Assembly (NCBI RefSeq): GCF_902143375.2
Contig: NZ_CABFVA020000016.1
Coordinates: forward strand, 1-35,212
Source: Methylacidimicrobium tartarophylax
GTDB lineage: Bacteria; Verrucomicrobiota; Verrucomicrobiia; Methylacidiphilales; Methylacidiphilaceae
Reading direction: 5' to 3'
DNA: 35,212 nucleotides
A model generated the notes under the pieces. That model ran no database searches, had not been told where the DNA came from, and worked only from the letters and a program-made list of their open reading frames with translations. Positions within the stretch are counted from its first letter, which is position 1; the number at the start of each line of letters is the position of its first letter. This document shows positions 1-9,131 of this stretch, piece by piece. The position numbers and the translations under genes are program-made.

Positions 1-10
1 GGTATCGACC

Positions 11-37
11 GGCCCGGAAGGCTTCTCCATCCGGGCC
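11..37 (-). terminator. Hairpin downstream of rplL (possible attenuator)
   Basis: A perfect 8-bp inverted repeat (11-18 with 30-37) with an 11-nt loop lies just downstream of rplL on the minus strand. No T-run follows in the visible bases, so it is not a canonical intrinsic terminator. The rplL-rpoB gap carries a partial terminator or processing site in many bacteria, and this hairpin sits where that would be. The assignment is inference from position. Confidence 0.35.
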
Positions 38-71
38 CAGCCGCTCTGTTTTCCGATTGCGCTCGGAGCGT

Positions 72-458
72 TTACTGAATCTCGACCTGCGCGCCCGCTG
101 CTTCGATCTTTTTCTTCATGGCTTCCGCTTCTTCCTTGGTTACTCCCTCCTTTACCGGCTTGGGAGCGCTCTCCACCAAGGCCTTTGCTTCGGCCAAACC
201 GAGACCCGAGACCGAGGCCCGAACTTCCTTGATCACCGCGATCTTGTTGCCGCCCACCGCTTTCAAAATCACGTTGAAAGAGGTCTTCTCCTCTGCTGCC
301 GCCTTCTGGGCCTCAGCTCCGCCCGCAGGCGCCGCCGCCACCGCCACAGGCGCTGCAGCACTGACTCCCCACTTTTCTTCGAGTTGCTTGACCAGCTCCG
401 CCACTTCGAGAACTGTGAGATTGCTCAACTGCTCTACCACTCCACTCAAGTCTGCCAT
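72..458 (-). CDS. rplL: 50S ribosomal protein bL12 (L7/L12)
   Basis: 128 aa, full length for bL12. The N-terminal dimerisation helix (about 1-35) is followed by an Ala/Pro/Gly-rich hinge (about 36-55) and the conserved C-terminal factor-binding domain with KTSFNVIL, the IAVIKEVR region and [12 protein letters not shown]. It forms the mobile ribosomal stalk with L10 and recruits elongation factors such as EF-Tu, whose gene lies nearby. A good ribosome-binding site (GGAAAGGATATC before ATG) fixes the start. It is the last gene of the visible rplK-rplA-rplJ-rplL series; rpoB would be expected next, outside the window. Confidence 0.97.
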   Translation of the reverse strand: MADLSGVVEQLSNLTVLEVAELVKQLEEKWGVSAAAPVAVAAAPAGGAEAQKAAAEEKTSFNVILKAVGGNKIAVIKEVRASVSGLGLAEAKALVESAPKPVKEGVTKEEAEAMKKKIEAAGAQVEIQ

Positions 459-570
459 GATATCCTTTCCGATCCCGTAGCGCCACGCACCCGCGTCAGC
501 GATTCTCCCCGGAGGGCTCCGAGGCTAGCAGGATCCTACTCCCTTCCCTGCGGGCAATTTTCATCGCCCC

Positions 571-590
571 CTTCGGTCCATCTTCCGAAG
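571..590 (-). other. Hairpin in the rplJ-rplL gap
   Basis: The 168-bp gap between rplJ and rplL holds no ORF. It contains a perfect 6-bp stem (571-576 with 585-590, 8-nt loop). Only 24 bp separate rplA from rplJ, which is too short for a classical L10-binding leader ahead of rplJ. Autoregulatory or processing structure could instead lie in this unusually long rplJ-rplL gap. This is inference; no known RNA family was recognised. Confidence 0.25.
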
Positions 591-626
591 CTTGCTTTGC
601 GTAAAACGTACTCCGCCGCTCCTCGG

Positions 627-1151
627 CTACTCCACCGCAGTGCCCGCCCGCTGCTTTTCATACGCCGCGAGCGTTCGCACCAGGGCTCTGGAAGGCTCTG
701 CCAGCACGCAGAGCAGTCGGGTTGCCGGAGCCTGTAGAAGCCCGAGCATCTTCGCCAACAGCTCCTCCCGTCCCGGCAGCTCAGCGATCGCCGTCGCCTC
801 CTCGGCGCTCAGCGGACGCTCATCAAGCAGACCGCCCACCAGCTTCGGCCGAGTGAATTCTGCCGTGAAATTCTTGAGAGTTTTCGAGGCCGCGATCATA
901 TCCCCGTGGGCAATCGCAGCGAGCTGTCCCTTCAGCGCCCATTCCTCCGGCAACTCCCGAGCCTGCCGCAGCACGCGCGTCAATGCCTGATTCTTCGCCA
1001 CCCGACAGCGCGCCCCCACGGAAGCCAGGCGCTGCCGCAATTCGCGGAACTCTTCCGCACGAAGGCCCGTATAAGCCACGAAAAGGACGTAAGCAGAACC
1101 TTCGAGCCAGTCCCGGATCTCCGTCGTGAGAGCTTCTTTTTCCGGCTTCAT
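627..1151 (-). CDS. rplJ: 50S ribosomal protein uL10
   Basis: 174 aa, typical for uL10. The N-terminal rRNA-binding domain shows VLFVAYTGLRAEEFRELRQRL and VAKNQALTRVL, and LLAKMLGLLQAPATRL leads into the C-terminal helix that carries L7/L12 dimers. It anchors the stalk to 23S rRNA. The start has an AAGGAG Shine-Dalgarno 6 nt upstream. It follows rplA by 24 bp and is separated from rplL by a longer 168-bp gap. Order and strand match the conserved rplKAJL cluster. Confidence 0.97.
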   Translation of the reverse strand: MKPEKEALTTEIRDWLEGSAYVLFVAYTGLRAEEFRELRQRLASVGARCRVAKNQALTRVLRQARELPEEWALKGQLAAIAHGDMIAASKTLKNFTAEFTRPKLVGGLLDERPLSAEEATAIAELPGREELLAKMLGLLQAPATRLLCVLAEPSRALVRTLAAYEKQRAGTAVE

Positions 1152-1175
1152 GATTTGACTCCTTTCCCTTCCCTT

Positions 1176-1877
1176 CTACTTGCGCTGAAACGTGCTCGCG
1201 TCCAAAGGAATGCTAGGGCTGACGGTCGCGGAAAGAGAGAGCGACTCCACATAGCGCCCCTTCGCCGCCGCCGGCTTCGCCTTTTGAACGGCCTCCATCG
1301 CTTGCACGGCGTTGTCCTGCAAAGCCTCCGCTGAGAAAGAGCGCTTTCCGATCAAGATGTGCACGTTCGCGCTCTTGTCCATCTTGAACTCGACTCGCCC
1401 CGCCTGGCACTCTGCCACCGCGGCAGCCACATCTTCGGTAACCGTCCCGGTACGGGGATTGGGCATCAAGCCCCGCGGACCAAGGACTCTGCCCAGTTTG
1501 CGCACTTCCTGCATGGCATCGGGTGTTGCAATGGCAACGTCAAAGCCTGTGAAACCCTCGGAAACCCTCTTCAACAAATCCTCAAAACCGACGAACTGGG
1601 CACCAGCGGCTTTTGCCGCCTCTGCCGCCGATCCCCGGGCAAAGACAGCAATTCGAACATTCTTTCCGGAACCGTGCGGAAGCCGCAGGCTGCCACGGAC
1701 CATCTGCTCGCCTTGTTTTGGATCCACTCCTAAATGCATCGATAGTTCCACCGACTCGTCAAAGCGGGCCTTCGGCATCTTCGCCAAGACCTCGACTGCT
1801 TCGGTGATCCGATAACACTTTCCAGACTCGAGATGCTTCACCGCCTCTCGGTAGCGCTTGCTTTGCCTAGAATTCAC
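1176..1877 (-). CDS. rplA: 50S ribosomal protein uL1
   Basis: 233 aa, the usual uL1 length. Conserved segments include RFDESVELSMHLGVDPK, GLMPNPRTGTVTEDVA and the FKMDKSANVHILIGK region near the C-terminus. It binds 23S rRNA at the L1 stalk and, in many bacteria, its own operon mRNA as a repressor. The start is a GTG with a strong purine-rich Shine-Dalgarno (GGAAGGAAGGGAG). It lies between rplK and rplJ; the gap to rplK is 63 bp. Confidence 0.97.
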   Translation of the reverse strand: MNSRQSKRYREAVKHLESGKCYRITEAVEVLAKMPKARFDESVELSMHLGVDPKQGEQMVRGSLRLPHGSGKNVRIAVFARGSAAEAAKAAGAQFVGFEDLLKRVSEGFTGFDVAIATPDAMQEVRKLGRVLGPRGLMPNPRTGTVTEDVAAAVAECQAGRVEFKMDKSANVHILIGKRSFSAEALQDNAVQAMEAVQKAKPAAAKGRYVESLSLSATVSPSIPLDASTFQRK

Positions 1878-1940
1878 GTCTCACTCCCTTCCTTCCAAAC
1901 GATCTCTTGGACAACAAATCCCCTCGGATCACTCCTCGAT

Positions 1941-2366
1941 CTACGCTTCGATGTCGATCCCCATGCTGCGCGCCGTGCCGGCAATGGTACGGAAGGCGGC
2001 TTCCTCGGAAGTCGCATTCAGATCCTTCTTCTTCTGCCGGACGATTTCCATGACCTGCGCCCGCCCTACCTTTGCCACCTTGACCCGATTCGGCTCCTTG
2101 GAGGCGGTAGCGATGTTGGCTGCTTTCTTCAGCAGCACAGCCGCCGGGGGAGACTTCGTCACGAAAGTGAAGGATTTGTCCTTGAAAATCGTAAGAACGA
2201 CCGGAAGCAACATCCCAGCCTCCTTCTGCGTCCTCGCGTTGAACTCCTTACAGAAGCCCATGATATTCACGCCGTGCTGCCCGAGAGCCGGACCAACGGG
2301 CGGGGCTGGGTTCGCTTGCCCGGCCGGTATCTGGAGCTTAACGATCGCATGCACTTCCTTCGCCAT
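1941..2366 (-). CDS. rplK: 50S ribosomal protein uL11
   Basis: 141 aa, full length. The N-terminal domain contains the proline-rich [20 protein letters not shown] segment and the C-terminal RNA-binding domain ends with [12 protein letters not shown]. uL11 binds the GTPase-associated region of 23S rRNA next to the L10-L12 stalk. The ATG is preceded by AGAGGGAGAAG. The 104-bp gap to nusG is long enough for a promoter, but I could not point to a convincing one. Confidence 0.97.
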   Translation of the reverse strand: MAKEVHAIVKLQIPAGQANPAPPVGPALGQHGVNIMGFCKEFNARTQKEAGMLLPVVLTIFKDKSFTFVTKSPPAAVLLKKAANIATASKEPNRVKVAKVGRAQVMEIVRQKKKDLNATSEEAAFRTIAGTARSMGIDIEA

Positions 2367-2470
2367 TTTCTTCTCCCTCTTTCAACCGCTGATGAGAATT
2401 GGACGTAAGCCACCCATTAAACTCATGCCCATACGCAACTCTTCTACGTCCTTCTTCTGTGCGGTCCTTC

Positions 2471-3097
2471 TCACGTCGCTTTTTCTACTTGCCAGAATTC
2501 CAGCTCTACGGGTGTTGAGCGGCCAAACATGTTGACGGAAATCCAGAGCTTCCCGCGCTCCAAGTCCACCTCTTCCACAACCCCTTCCGAATTCAAAAAC
2601 GGACCGTCGCCCACCTTGACCCGATCCCCGACAGCAAAGGAAGTTTTCGGAGAGGGTCGCTCCTTCCCTTCCTTCATCTGGCGCAGAATATCCACCACCT
2701 GCTCACGAGGCATCGGCAGGGGATTTTCCCCACCCGCAAACCCGATGACGCCCGGAGTTTCCCGAATGAAGTACCAACTCCGCTCGACGAGCTTGTCTTG
2801 AGAGTCGCGAAGCTGCATCCGAACGAAGACGTACCCGGGGTAGATTTTCCGGTCCATTTGGACGCGCTTTCCCCTCCGGATCTCGGAAACGCGCTCGACC
2901 GGGATCACCACTTGTCCGATCAGGCCTCCCATCTCCTCGGTTTGAATGCGCCTTTCGATACTTTTCTTGACCCGTCCTTCGTGAGCCGATAGCACGTGCA
3001 GAACGTACCATTGCCCCTGCTCTTCGGGCGTTGCTTGCTCTTCGCCGCCCTGCTCCTCGGTCAATCCGGCTTCGCGCACTTCTTCCAGCGGTTTCAT
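2471..3097 (-). CDS. nusG: Transcription termination/antitermination protein NusG
   Basis: 208 aa. After an acidic extension of about 27 residues (rich in Glu and Gln), the NGN domain begins at QWYVLHVLSAHEGRVKKSIE and includes IYPGYVFVRM and WYFIRETPGVIGF. The KOW domain (about 155-208) shows FAVGDRVKVGDGPFLNSEG. NusG travels with RNA polymerase, suppresses pausing, and couples to Rho or to the ribosome. The start has an AGGA site, 19 bp after secE. The acidic N-terminal tail is longer than in E. coli NusG (181 aa). Confidence 0.96.
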   Translation of the reverse strand: MKPLEEVREAGLTEEQGGEEQATPEEQGQWYVLHVLSAHEGRVKKSIERRIQTEEMGGLIGQVVIPVERVSEIRRGKRVQMDRKIYPGYVFVRMQLRDSQDKLVERSWYFIRETPGVIGFAGGENPLPMPREQVVDILRQMKEGKERPSPKTSFAVGDRVKVGDGPFLNSEGVVEEVDLERGKLWISVNMFGRSTPVELEFWQVEKAT

Positions 3098-3116
3098 TGG
3101 TATCCTACAAGCGCAT

Positions 3117-3422
3117 CTACAAGTGGAGCCTTGTGACGAAGCCGACCACCCGAACGAGCAAAAAGTCGGCTAACGTCACGATCGCGGCCAGCATCACCGA
3201 GGAGATGGCGACCACCACGGTCGAGTCGATCAGCTCCCGGTACCGGCGCGCTCCTTTTTCTTGCGGCTCCCACGGCCATGCACATTTTTTCAGCTCACCT
3301 AAAACCTCAACCAGAAAGGCCTCCACCCGCTTTCGGTGTCTCATCCAGGCCCATCCGAGCGCGACAGCACCCGCGATGCCGAGCGCCATCGCAACCCAAG
3401 TTGATAATGAAATGCTTCGCAT
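3117..3422 (-). CDS. secE: Preprotein translocase subunit SecE
   Basis: 101 aa. A first hydrophobic segment (about 8-26) precedes the conserved amphipathic region ELKKCAWP (about 43-50) and the essential C-terminal membrane helix (about 68-93). SecE clamps SecY in the SecYEG channel. The ATG lies only 5 nt from the 3' end of the tRNA-Trp gene, so any Shine-Dalgarno would fall inside the tRNA, and none is visible. An internal ATG at 3389 has no better site. The tRNA-Trp-secE-nusG order is common in bacteria. Confidence 0.92.
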   Translation of the reverse strand: MRSISLSTWVAMALGIAGAVALGWAWMRHRKRVEAFLVEVLGELKKCAWPWEPQEKGARRYRELIDSTVVVAISSVMLAAIVTLADFLLVRVVGFVTRLHL

Positions 3423-3427
3423 AGCCG

Positions 3428-3500
3428 CAGGGCAGGAGGGACTCGAACCCCCAACCGACGGTTTTGGAGACCGCTACTCTACCAATTGAGCTACTGCCCT
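3428..3500 (-). tRNA. tRNA-Trp (anticodon CCA)
   Basis: 73 nt read on the minus strand. A perfect 7-bp acceptor stem pairs AGGGCAG (3494-3500) with its complement at 3429-3435. The D-arm (AGCTCAATTGGTAGAGT), anticodon loop CTCCAAA with anticodon CCA, and the TTCGAGTCC T-loop are all in place. The discriminator is G, as expected for Trp, and 3'-CCA is not encoded. It lies between tuf and secE. Confidence 0.97.
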
Positions 3501-3555
3501 GTTACCGGGATTCTTTTTTAGTTAAGCAGATTCGCTACCGGATTCAACTCCTTCG

Positions 3556-4740
3556 CTAGGTCAGGATCTCTACCACCCTGCCAGCACCAACGGTCCTGCC
3601 GCCTTCCCGAATGGCAAACCGCATTGCTTTTTCCATCGCGATCGGAGTGATCAACTCGACCTCCACCTCGACATTATCGCCGGGCATCACCATCTCGACC
3701 CCTTCCTTCAGCTTCACATTCCCGGTGACGTCGGTCGTTCGGAAATAAAATTGGGGCCGGTATCCCGAGAAAAAGGGCGTATGACGGCCCCCTTCCTCCT
3801 TGCCGAGCACGTAGACTTGAGCTTTGAACTTCGTATGCGGAGTAATGCTCCCCGGTTTTGCAACGACTTGTCCTCGCTCGACATCCTCTTTCTTGGTGCC
3901 ACGGAGCAAAACCCCGACATTGTCTCCGGCCTCTGCCGACTCGAGGAGTTTCCGGAACATTTCAATATCCGTCACCACGGTCTTGGCGGTCGGACGGATG
4001 CCTACGATCTCCACCTCTTCCATCCGCTTGAGCACCCCTCGCTCCACACGACCCGTCACCACCGTTCCTCGACCTTCAATATTGAAGACGTCCTCGACCG
4101 GCATGAGAAAAGGCAGATCCTTCGGACGTTCCGGGATCGGAATATACTCGTCCATCGCCGCGATCAACGCCATGATGTTCTTTTCCTGCTCAGGATCCCC
4201 TTCGAGGGCCTTGAGCGCGCTTCCCCGGACAATCGGGATTTTCTCCCCCGGAAATTCATACTTGCTCAGCAGCTCGCGCACTTCGAGCTCCACCAGATCG
4301 ATCAACTCCTGGTCATCGACCATGTCGACCTTGTTCAGGAAAACCACGATCGCGGGAACCCCCACTTGGCGAGCCAGAAGAATATGCTCCCGGGTCTGCG
4401 GCATAGGACCGTCCGGGGCGCTCACGACAAGAATGGCTCCGTCCATCTGAGCAGCACCGGTGATCATGTTCTTGATGTAGTCCGCATGTCCCGGACAGTC
4501 GACGTGCGCGTAGTGACGCTTGTCGGACTCATACTCGACGTGGGTCGTGCTGATCGTGATACCGCGCTCCCGCTCTTCCGGAGCATTGTCGATCTGATCG
4601 TAACCCCTCTTCTCCGCTAAACCCTTCTTGGCAAGGACAGAGGTTATAGCCGCCGTCAGCGTGGTTTTCCCATGATCCACATGCCCGATGGTGCCTACAT
4701 TCACATGCGGCTTCGAACGTACGAAACTCTCTTTCGCCAT
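3556..4740 (-). CDS. tuf: Elongation factor Tu
   Basis: 394 aa, full length. The GTPase domain has the P-loop GHVDHGKT (about 19-26), DCPGHADYI (G3) and NKVDM (G4). Domains 2 and 3 follow, with [13 protein letters not shown], the [10 protein letters not shown] segment and the C-terminal [10 protein letters not shown] motif. EF-Tu delivers aminoacyl-tRNA to the ribosome as a GTP complex. A GAGGAG site precedes the ATG. It is flanked by tRNA-Thr and tRNA-Trp, the familiar tufB-type context. Confidence 0.99.
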   Translation of the reverse strand: MAKESFVRSKPHVNVGTIGHVDHGKTTLTAAITSVLAKKGLAEKRGYDQIDNAPEERERGITISTTHVEYESDKRHYAHVDCPGHADYIKNMITGAAQMDGAILVVSAPDGPMPQTREHILLARQVGVPAIVVFLNKVDMVDDQELIDLVELEVRELLSKYEFPGEKIPIVRGSALKALEGDPEQEKNIMALIAAMDEYIPIPERPKDLPFLMPVEDVFNIEGRGTVVTGRVERGVLKRMEEVEIVGIRPTAKTVVTDIEMFRKLLESAEAGDNVGVLLRGTKKEDVERGQVVAKPGSITPHTKFKAQVYVLGKEEGGRHTPFFSGYRPQFYFRTTDVTGNVKLKEGVEMVMPGDNVEVEVELITPIAMEKAMRFAIREGGRTVGAGRVVEILT

Positions 4741-4804
4741 GAATACTCCTCGCTTCTATCCTTCTTAATCTTTCCGGTTCCCTAAGCCCTCTTCCTTGCG
4801 GCCG

Positions 4805-4877
<73 letters not shown>

Positions 4878-4928
4878 ATTCGTCGCTTTCTCTACTTGGG
4901 ACAAAACCCCGTCCTTGAGCGAAGGACA

Positions 4929-4957
4929 AACATCGCCAAGTTCATCACCGATGTCAA
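4929..4957 (-). promoter_or_regulatory. Candidate sigma-70 promoter for tRNA-Thr-tuf
   Basis: On the minus strand a perfect TTGACA (-35, 4952-4957) is followed after exactly 17 bp by GATGTT (-10, 4929-4934, 3 of 6 consensus bases). Transcription would start about 45 nt before tRNA-Thr. It lies in the 110-bp gap after xseA, where a promoter for the tRNA-tuf block is expected. The weak -10 box limits confidence. Confidence 0.5.
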
Positions 4958-4987
4958 GCCCGCCTTCGACTCGGTAGAGAAATATTC

Positions 4988-6388
4988 TCAGTCGCATTTC
5001 GGCTCCACCAGGGGAGCCGACTCCGGTCCCGCCTGAAGTTCCTTCGCGACGAGGCGGAGCACGCACGCATCGAGACAACCGGAAGCGAGTCGAAGCCGAA
5101 CTTCTTTACCGATCAGATCGGATTGGGCTATTCGCAGAATACGACCTTGCTCGTCAAAAACAATCGCGTATCCGCGCTGCAATGTCGACTCCGGGCTCAA
5201 AGCAGCCAGCCGGGCAGCCCACTGGCCGATCCGCTCGGACAGGCGCCGAATCTGCTCCTCGCACCGCAGCGCCTTCCAGTGGCGCACGAGATATTCCCAG
5301 CGTTCCCTCTTGATCGATAATGCCCGCCGCAGAGAACGGCCAAGCGCCTCTTCTTCCTCATCCACCAGCTGCTGCCAGCGCAAAATCATGCGGGAGGGCT
5401 CGCAAAAAAACGGGTGGCCCGCCTCGCGCGCCAGCCTTTCGCGGCTTAGCTCCAACACTCTGGCGGCCGCGCGTTCGGCTCTCCGCCTCAACTGCACCAC
5501 CTCCCGGCGCCAGTCGCTCCAATCCCGAGCGATCAACTCCGCTGCGGCAGAGGGCGTCGGAGCTCTCAGATCCGCGGCCAAATCGGCAATCGTAAAATCA
5601 GTTTCGTGGCCGACTCCCGAAACCGTGGGCAGGCGACAGTCCGCGAGAGCACGAGCAACGACCTCCTCATTGAACGGCCACAAATCTTCCAGACTGCCCC
5701 CGCCGCGGGCAATCACCAGAACGTCGACGGACGGAGGGCCGTTAAAGGCCCGGATCGCTGCGGCGATCGCCCTGGCTGCTTGAACTCCCTGCACCGGCAC
5801 ATCCCGAACGAAGATCTCCAACCCCGGCGCGCGCCGCTGCAGAATCCGCAGAAAATCCTGGATCACGGCACCCTTAAGGGAGGTGACCAAGCCGACTTTT
5901 TCCGGAAACACCGGGAGTCTTCGCTTCCGAGAAGAGTCGAAAAGCCCTTCGGCCGCGAGCTTCCTTTTGAGCGCCTCCAGTCGCTCGAGTAGCGCACCCT
6001 CGCCCCGGGCTTGAACGTCGGTAGCAACAATCTGGTATTGACCCCGCGCCTCGAAGATCGTCAGCCGCCCTCGGACGACGACCGCAGCACCCTCGCGCAG
6101 ACGGTTCGGCAGGCGGGCTGCGTCGGAGCGAAAGAGGACGATCTGGATGACCGCCTGTTCATCCTTGAGGGTGAAATAGACATGACCCGAACTCGGACTC
6201 CGAAGGTTCGAGATTTCTCCCTCGACCGATACTCGGGAAAAGCCCGCCTCGAGAAGCGCACGAATCCTCCGCGTCAATTCGCTGACCGAAAGAGGCTTTT
6301 CCGCGCCTTCCCCGGGAGTTGTCGTCTGGCTCCTCGACTTTCCCCAGAAGTCGAGCTCCTGCTCTTCTACGAAGGGATCCCCTGCCAT
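4988..6388 (-). CDS. xseA: Exodeoxyribonuclease VII large subunit
   Basis: 466 aa from the chosen ATG; E. coli XseA is 456 aa. The N-terminal OB-fold (about 35-130) starts at LSVSELTRRIRALLE and contains VSVEGEISNLRSPSSGHVYFTLKD. The catalytic domain shows VGLVTSLKGAVIQDFLRIL, VLIARGGGSLEDLWPFNEE and SGVGHETDFTIADLAADLRAPTPSAAA. A long helical region and RGYAIV near the C-terminus follow. With the small subunit XseB it degrades single-stranded DNA; no xseB is visible here. The frame is open 56 codons further upstream, but that stretch lies in purN and is not family-like. The start overlaps the purN end by 22 bp, suggesting coupled translation. Confidence 0.94.
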   Translation of the reverse strand: MAGDPFVEEQELDFWGKSRSQTTTPGEGAEKPLSVSELTRRIRALLEAGFSRVSVEGEISNLRSPSSGHVYFTLKDEQAVIQIVLFRSDAARLPNRLREGAAVVVRGRLTIFEARGQYQIVATDVQARGEGALLERLEALKRKLAAEGLFDSSRKRRLPVFPEKVGLVTSLKGAVIQDFLRILQRRAPGLEIFVRDVPVQGVQAARAIAAAIRAFNGPPSVDVLVIARGGGSLEDLWPFNEEVVARALADCRLPTVSGVGHETDFTIADLAADLRAPTPSAAAELIARDWSDWRREVVQLRRRAERAAARVLELSRERLAREAGHPFFCEPSRMILRWQQLVDEEEEALGRSLRRALSIKRERWEYLVRHWKALRCEEQIRRLSERIGQWAARLAALSPESTLQRGYAIVFDEQGRILRIAQSDLIGKEVRLRLASGCLDACVLRLVAKELQAGPESAPLVEPKCD

Positions 6389-6978
6389 AGTTTCCGTTCG
6401 ATGACGCGCTGGATCACCTCCGAATAGAGAAGATGCTCCGCTTCTTGGATTCGGGCGTGGAGGCTTTCGGGAGTGTCGCCGTGCAGAATCGGCACCTTCT
6501 TTTGCCCAAGGATCGGGCCGCTGTCCACCTCGAGATCCACCCAATGGACCGTGCAACCCGTCTCGACTGCTCCCGCCGCCAAGGCTTGTTTCCAGGCTTC
6601 CTTCCCTTTGAAGGCGGGGAGGAGCGACGGATGAATATTGAGGACTCTCCCCGGATAAGCGGCCAGAAACGGCCCCTTGAGGACCCGCAGAAAGCCGGCA
6701 AGAACCACCAGGTCGACCCGGAACTGCCGAAGGGACTGGGCAAGCTCCTCCTCGATCTCCGGCTCAAGCCAGGTCCGGAACCTCCCCTTGCGCAAGACGA
6801 CTGTCGGGATTTTCGCTTCTCGAGCCAGCTCCAGGATCCCCGCATCCTCCCGGTCGCTGATCACCACGGAAATAGAGGCGGCCAGTCGTCCTGAGGCGAT
6901 CGAGGCCAGGATTGCGGCGAAGTTGCTGCCGCGCCCCGATCCAAGCACCCCTAATGAAACTCGCTTCGGTGAACTCAT
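6367..6978 (-). CDS. purN: Phosphoribosylglycinamide formyltransferase
   Basis: 203 aa. GART motifs are clear: VLGSGRGSN (about 11-19, phosphate binding), VLAGFLRVL, NIHPSLLPAFKG with the catalytic Asn/His, and GCTVHWVDLEVDSGPI with the conserved Asp. It transfers formyl from 10-formyl-THF to GAR in purine synthesis. The ATG at 6978 overlaps the rfaE2 stop as ATGA, which fixes the start over an in-frame codon 7 residues upstream. It overlaps xseA at its 3' end. Confidence 0.95.
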   Translation of the reverse strand: MSSPKRVSLGVLGSGRGSNFAAILASIASGRLAASISVVISDREDAGILELAREAKIPTVVLRKGRFRTWLEPEIEEELAQSLRQFRVDLVVLAGFLRVLKGPFLAAYPGRVLNIHPSLLPAFKGKEAWKQALAAGAVETGCTVHWVDLEVDSGPILGQKKVPILHGDTPESLHARIQEAEHLLYSEVIQRVIERKLWQGIPS

Positions 6979-7511
6979 CGCTTTTGCAGCGCCTCCCAAG
7001 CCGCCGTGGTCGATCTCCCCTCCACCAGAGGAAAAAATCGGATTTCCACACCCATCCTTTCCAGCGCTTGCCGCTCTTCGGCGTCGAGCGTCTCTCGCCG
7101 GTAGTCACCGCCCTTGACGTAGACCGTCGGCTGCACCGCTTGGAGAAACGCAGTGGCCCGCCTGCCGGAAAAGACCGTCACGAGATCGACCGGCCGCAAA
7201 CCGGCAAGGAGCTCCGCTCTTTCCGCCTCCGCGTGAATGGGCCGATTCTCCCCTTTTTGGGATCGCACCGATCGATCGTCATTGATTCCCACCCAGAGCA
7301 GGTCCCCGAGCGATCGAGCAAAATCGAGGCAGCGAAGATGGCCGACGTGAAGCAGATCGAAGCACCCATTGGTCACGACGATCCTTTTCCCCTCGAGTTC
7401 CGCTCGCACGCCGGGAACTTCCCCCATCGCAACGAGCCGGCCCCTCTCACCCACCTTCCCCTCCGACGGCCCATGCAAACCCTCCCTCTTGTCTCTTGCC
7501 TGGTTTTCCAT
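6975..7511 (-). CDS. rfaE2: D-glycero-beta-D-manno-heptose 1-phosphate adenylyltransferase (RfaE2/HldE C-terminal type)
   Basis: 178 aa. The nucleotidyltransferase signature TNGCFDLLHVGH (HxGH type) is followed by LLWVGINDDRSVR, RAELLAGLRPVDLV, VYVKGGDY and a C-terminal EGRSTT. This matches the stand-alone adenylyltransferase domain that makes ADP-heptose for LPS inner core. The kinase half (RfaE1) is not in the window. The ATG at 7511 has an AGAGGT-type site upstream; further in-frame codons up to 7583 would run into fumC and lack a site. The gene follows fumC by 59 bp and overlaps purN by 4 bp. Confidence 0.9.
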   Translation of the reverse strand: MENQARDKREGLHGPSEGKVGERGRLVAMGEVPGVRAELEGKRIVVTNGCFDLLHVGHLRCLDFARSLGDLLWVGINDDRSVRSQKGENRPIHAEAERAELLAGLRPVDLVTVFSGRRATAFLQAVQPTVYVKGGDYRRETLDAEERQALERMGVEIRFFPLVEGRSTTAAWEALQKR

Positions 7512-7570
7512 CCGTGCTGCACCTCTACCTCTCATCGTACTCAAGGAAAAGATCGGATCATCGCCTCTCA

Positions 7571-9016
7571 TCATCCCTGCCATCCGTCTCCCACCATCTC
7601 TTCCGGCCGGACCAACGCGTCAAACTCCTGCGCAGAGAGATGACCATCGCTCACGCAAACTTCGCGAATGGTCTTATGCTCGCGATACGCTTGCTGAGCA
7701 ATCTTCGCCGATCGATCGTACCCAAGGCGGGGCGTCAGAGCCGTGACGAGCATCAAGGATCGCTCCACCTCGCTGCGAAGCACCTCCAGGTTCGGACGCA
7801 GCCCTTCGAGGCAGTAGGTCCGGAAAAAGCGGCACGAGTCGCCCAGGAGCCGGATTGAGTTCAGAACATTGAACACGATCATCGGCTTGAACACGTTGAG
7901 CTCGAAATTTCCTTGCGAGCCCGCAAACCCGACCGCTGCATCCGCACCCATGACCTGAATGCAGACCATCGCCAACGCCTCCGACTGTGTAGGATTGACC
8001 TTCCCGGGCATAATAGAAGAGCCGGGCTCGTTTTCCGGTAGAAGCAGCTCGGCTAACCCGCAGCGCGGACCCGAGCCCATCCAACGGATATCGTTGGCCA
8101 GCTTGAGAAGAGAAGCCGCCAGGTTGCGCAGGGAAGAGCTGACGGAGAGAAGCGGCTCATGGGAAGCGAGTGCGGCAAACTTGTTGGGAGCGGAAAAGAA
8201 GGGCAATCCCGTCCACTCCGCCAGTTTCGCAGAGACCCTTTCACCAAAGCCGGCGGGCGCATTGAGCCCAGTGCCTACCGCCGTCCCTCCGATCGCCAGT
8301 CCGAGGAGAGGCGCCATCCGATCGCGGAGATCGGCTAACGTCAGTTCGAGTTGTCCCACATAGCCCCCGAATTCCTGTCCAAGCGTCAGGGGCACGGCAT
8401 CCATCAGGTGCGTTCGGCCGATCTTGATGATGCCCGCGAACTCCTGGCTGCGCCGCCGCAGGCAGTCGACCATCTTATCCAATTCCGGATGGAACTTCTG
8501 ATGAAGCGCAAGCGCTACGGCCAGATGCATGGCGGAGGGGAAAGCGTCATTCGAAGACTGGGATCGATTGACATCGTCGTTGGGATGGATCGGCACTTTT
8601 CCTCCGCGTTCCCTTCCCGCCAGTTCGTTGGCCCGTCCCGCGATGACCTCGTTGCAATTCATGTTGGATTGCGTGCCACTCCCGGTCTGCCAGACCCGCA
8701 GAGGAAACTCATGATCAAACCTTCCTGCCAGGATCTCGTCGGCGGCTGCAGCGATCCATCCGGCTTTCTCTCCAGAAAGAACTCCTAGCTCCCGGTTGAC
8801 CAGAGCCGCTGCTTTCTTGAGCAGAGCAAGAGCGCGAATCACTTCGAGCGGCATCCGTTCCGAACCGATCGAAAAATGAATCAGCGAGCGTGCGGTCTGC
8901 GCCCCATAATAGCAGTCGGCCGGGATCGAGATCGATCCCATGCTATCCGTCTCCTGCCGCGTCACCGTTTCGTGACCCACAAGACCTTCCGCCGGGTTCT
9001 CAATGCCTGAGTTCAT
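7571..9016 (-). CDS. fumC: Class II fumarate hydratase
   Basis: 481 aa, slightly longer than the usual 460-470. The early SMGSISIPADCYYGAQTARSL, WQTGSGTQSNMNCNEV, NDDVNRSQSSNDAFPSAMH, the active-site region GRTHLMDAVPLTLGQEF and the superfamily signature GSSIMPGKVNPTQSEA are all present. It catalyses reversible hydration of fumarate to malate in the TCA cycle and needs no iron-sulfur cluster. The ATG at 9016 gives an extra 20 or so residues before the conserved start; the exact start is not certain. It is preceded by glgP with a 115-bp gap. Confidence 0.95.
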   Translation of the reverse strand: MNSGIENPAEGLVGHETVTRQETDSMGSISIPADCYYGAQTARSLIHFSIGSERMPLEVIRALALLKKAAALVNRELGVLSGEKAGWIAAAADEILAGRFDHEFPLRVWQTGSGTQSNMNCNEVIAGRANELAGRERGGKVPIHPNDDVNRSQSSNDAFPSAMHLAVALALHQKFHPELDKMVDCLRRRSQEFAGIIKIGRTHLMDAVPLTLGQEFGGYVGQLELTLADLRDRMAPLLGLAIGGTAVGTGLNAPAGFGERVSAKLAEWTGLPFFSAPNKFAALASHEPLLSVSSSLRNLAASLLKLANDIRWMGSGPRCGLAELLLPENEPGSSIMPGKVNPTQSEALAMVCIQVMGADAAVGFAGSQGNFELNVFKPMIVFNVLNSIRLLGDSCRFFRTYCLEGLRPNLEVLRSEVERSLMLVTALTPRLGYDRSAKIAQQAYREHKTIREVCVSDGHLSAQEFDALVRPEEMVGDGWQG

Positions 9017-9131
9017 GCCGCATCCACGTCCGGCGCTTCCTACTCGTGCCCGAACTCCCGTTCTTGGCAGTCCGCCAAGGAGCGCTCATGGGAGAGAAGC
9101 GCCTGCCCTCCGCCTGTGCGATCATCCTTTC

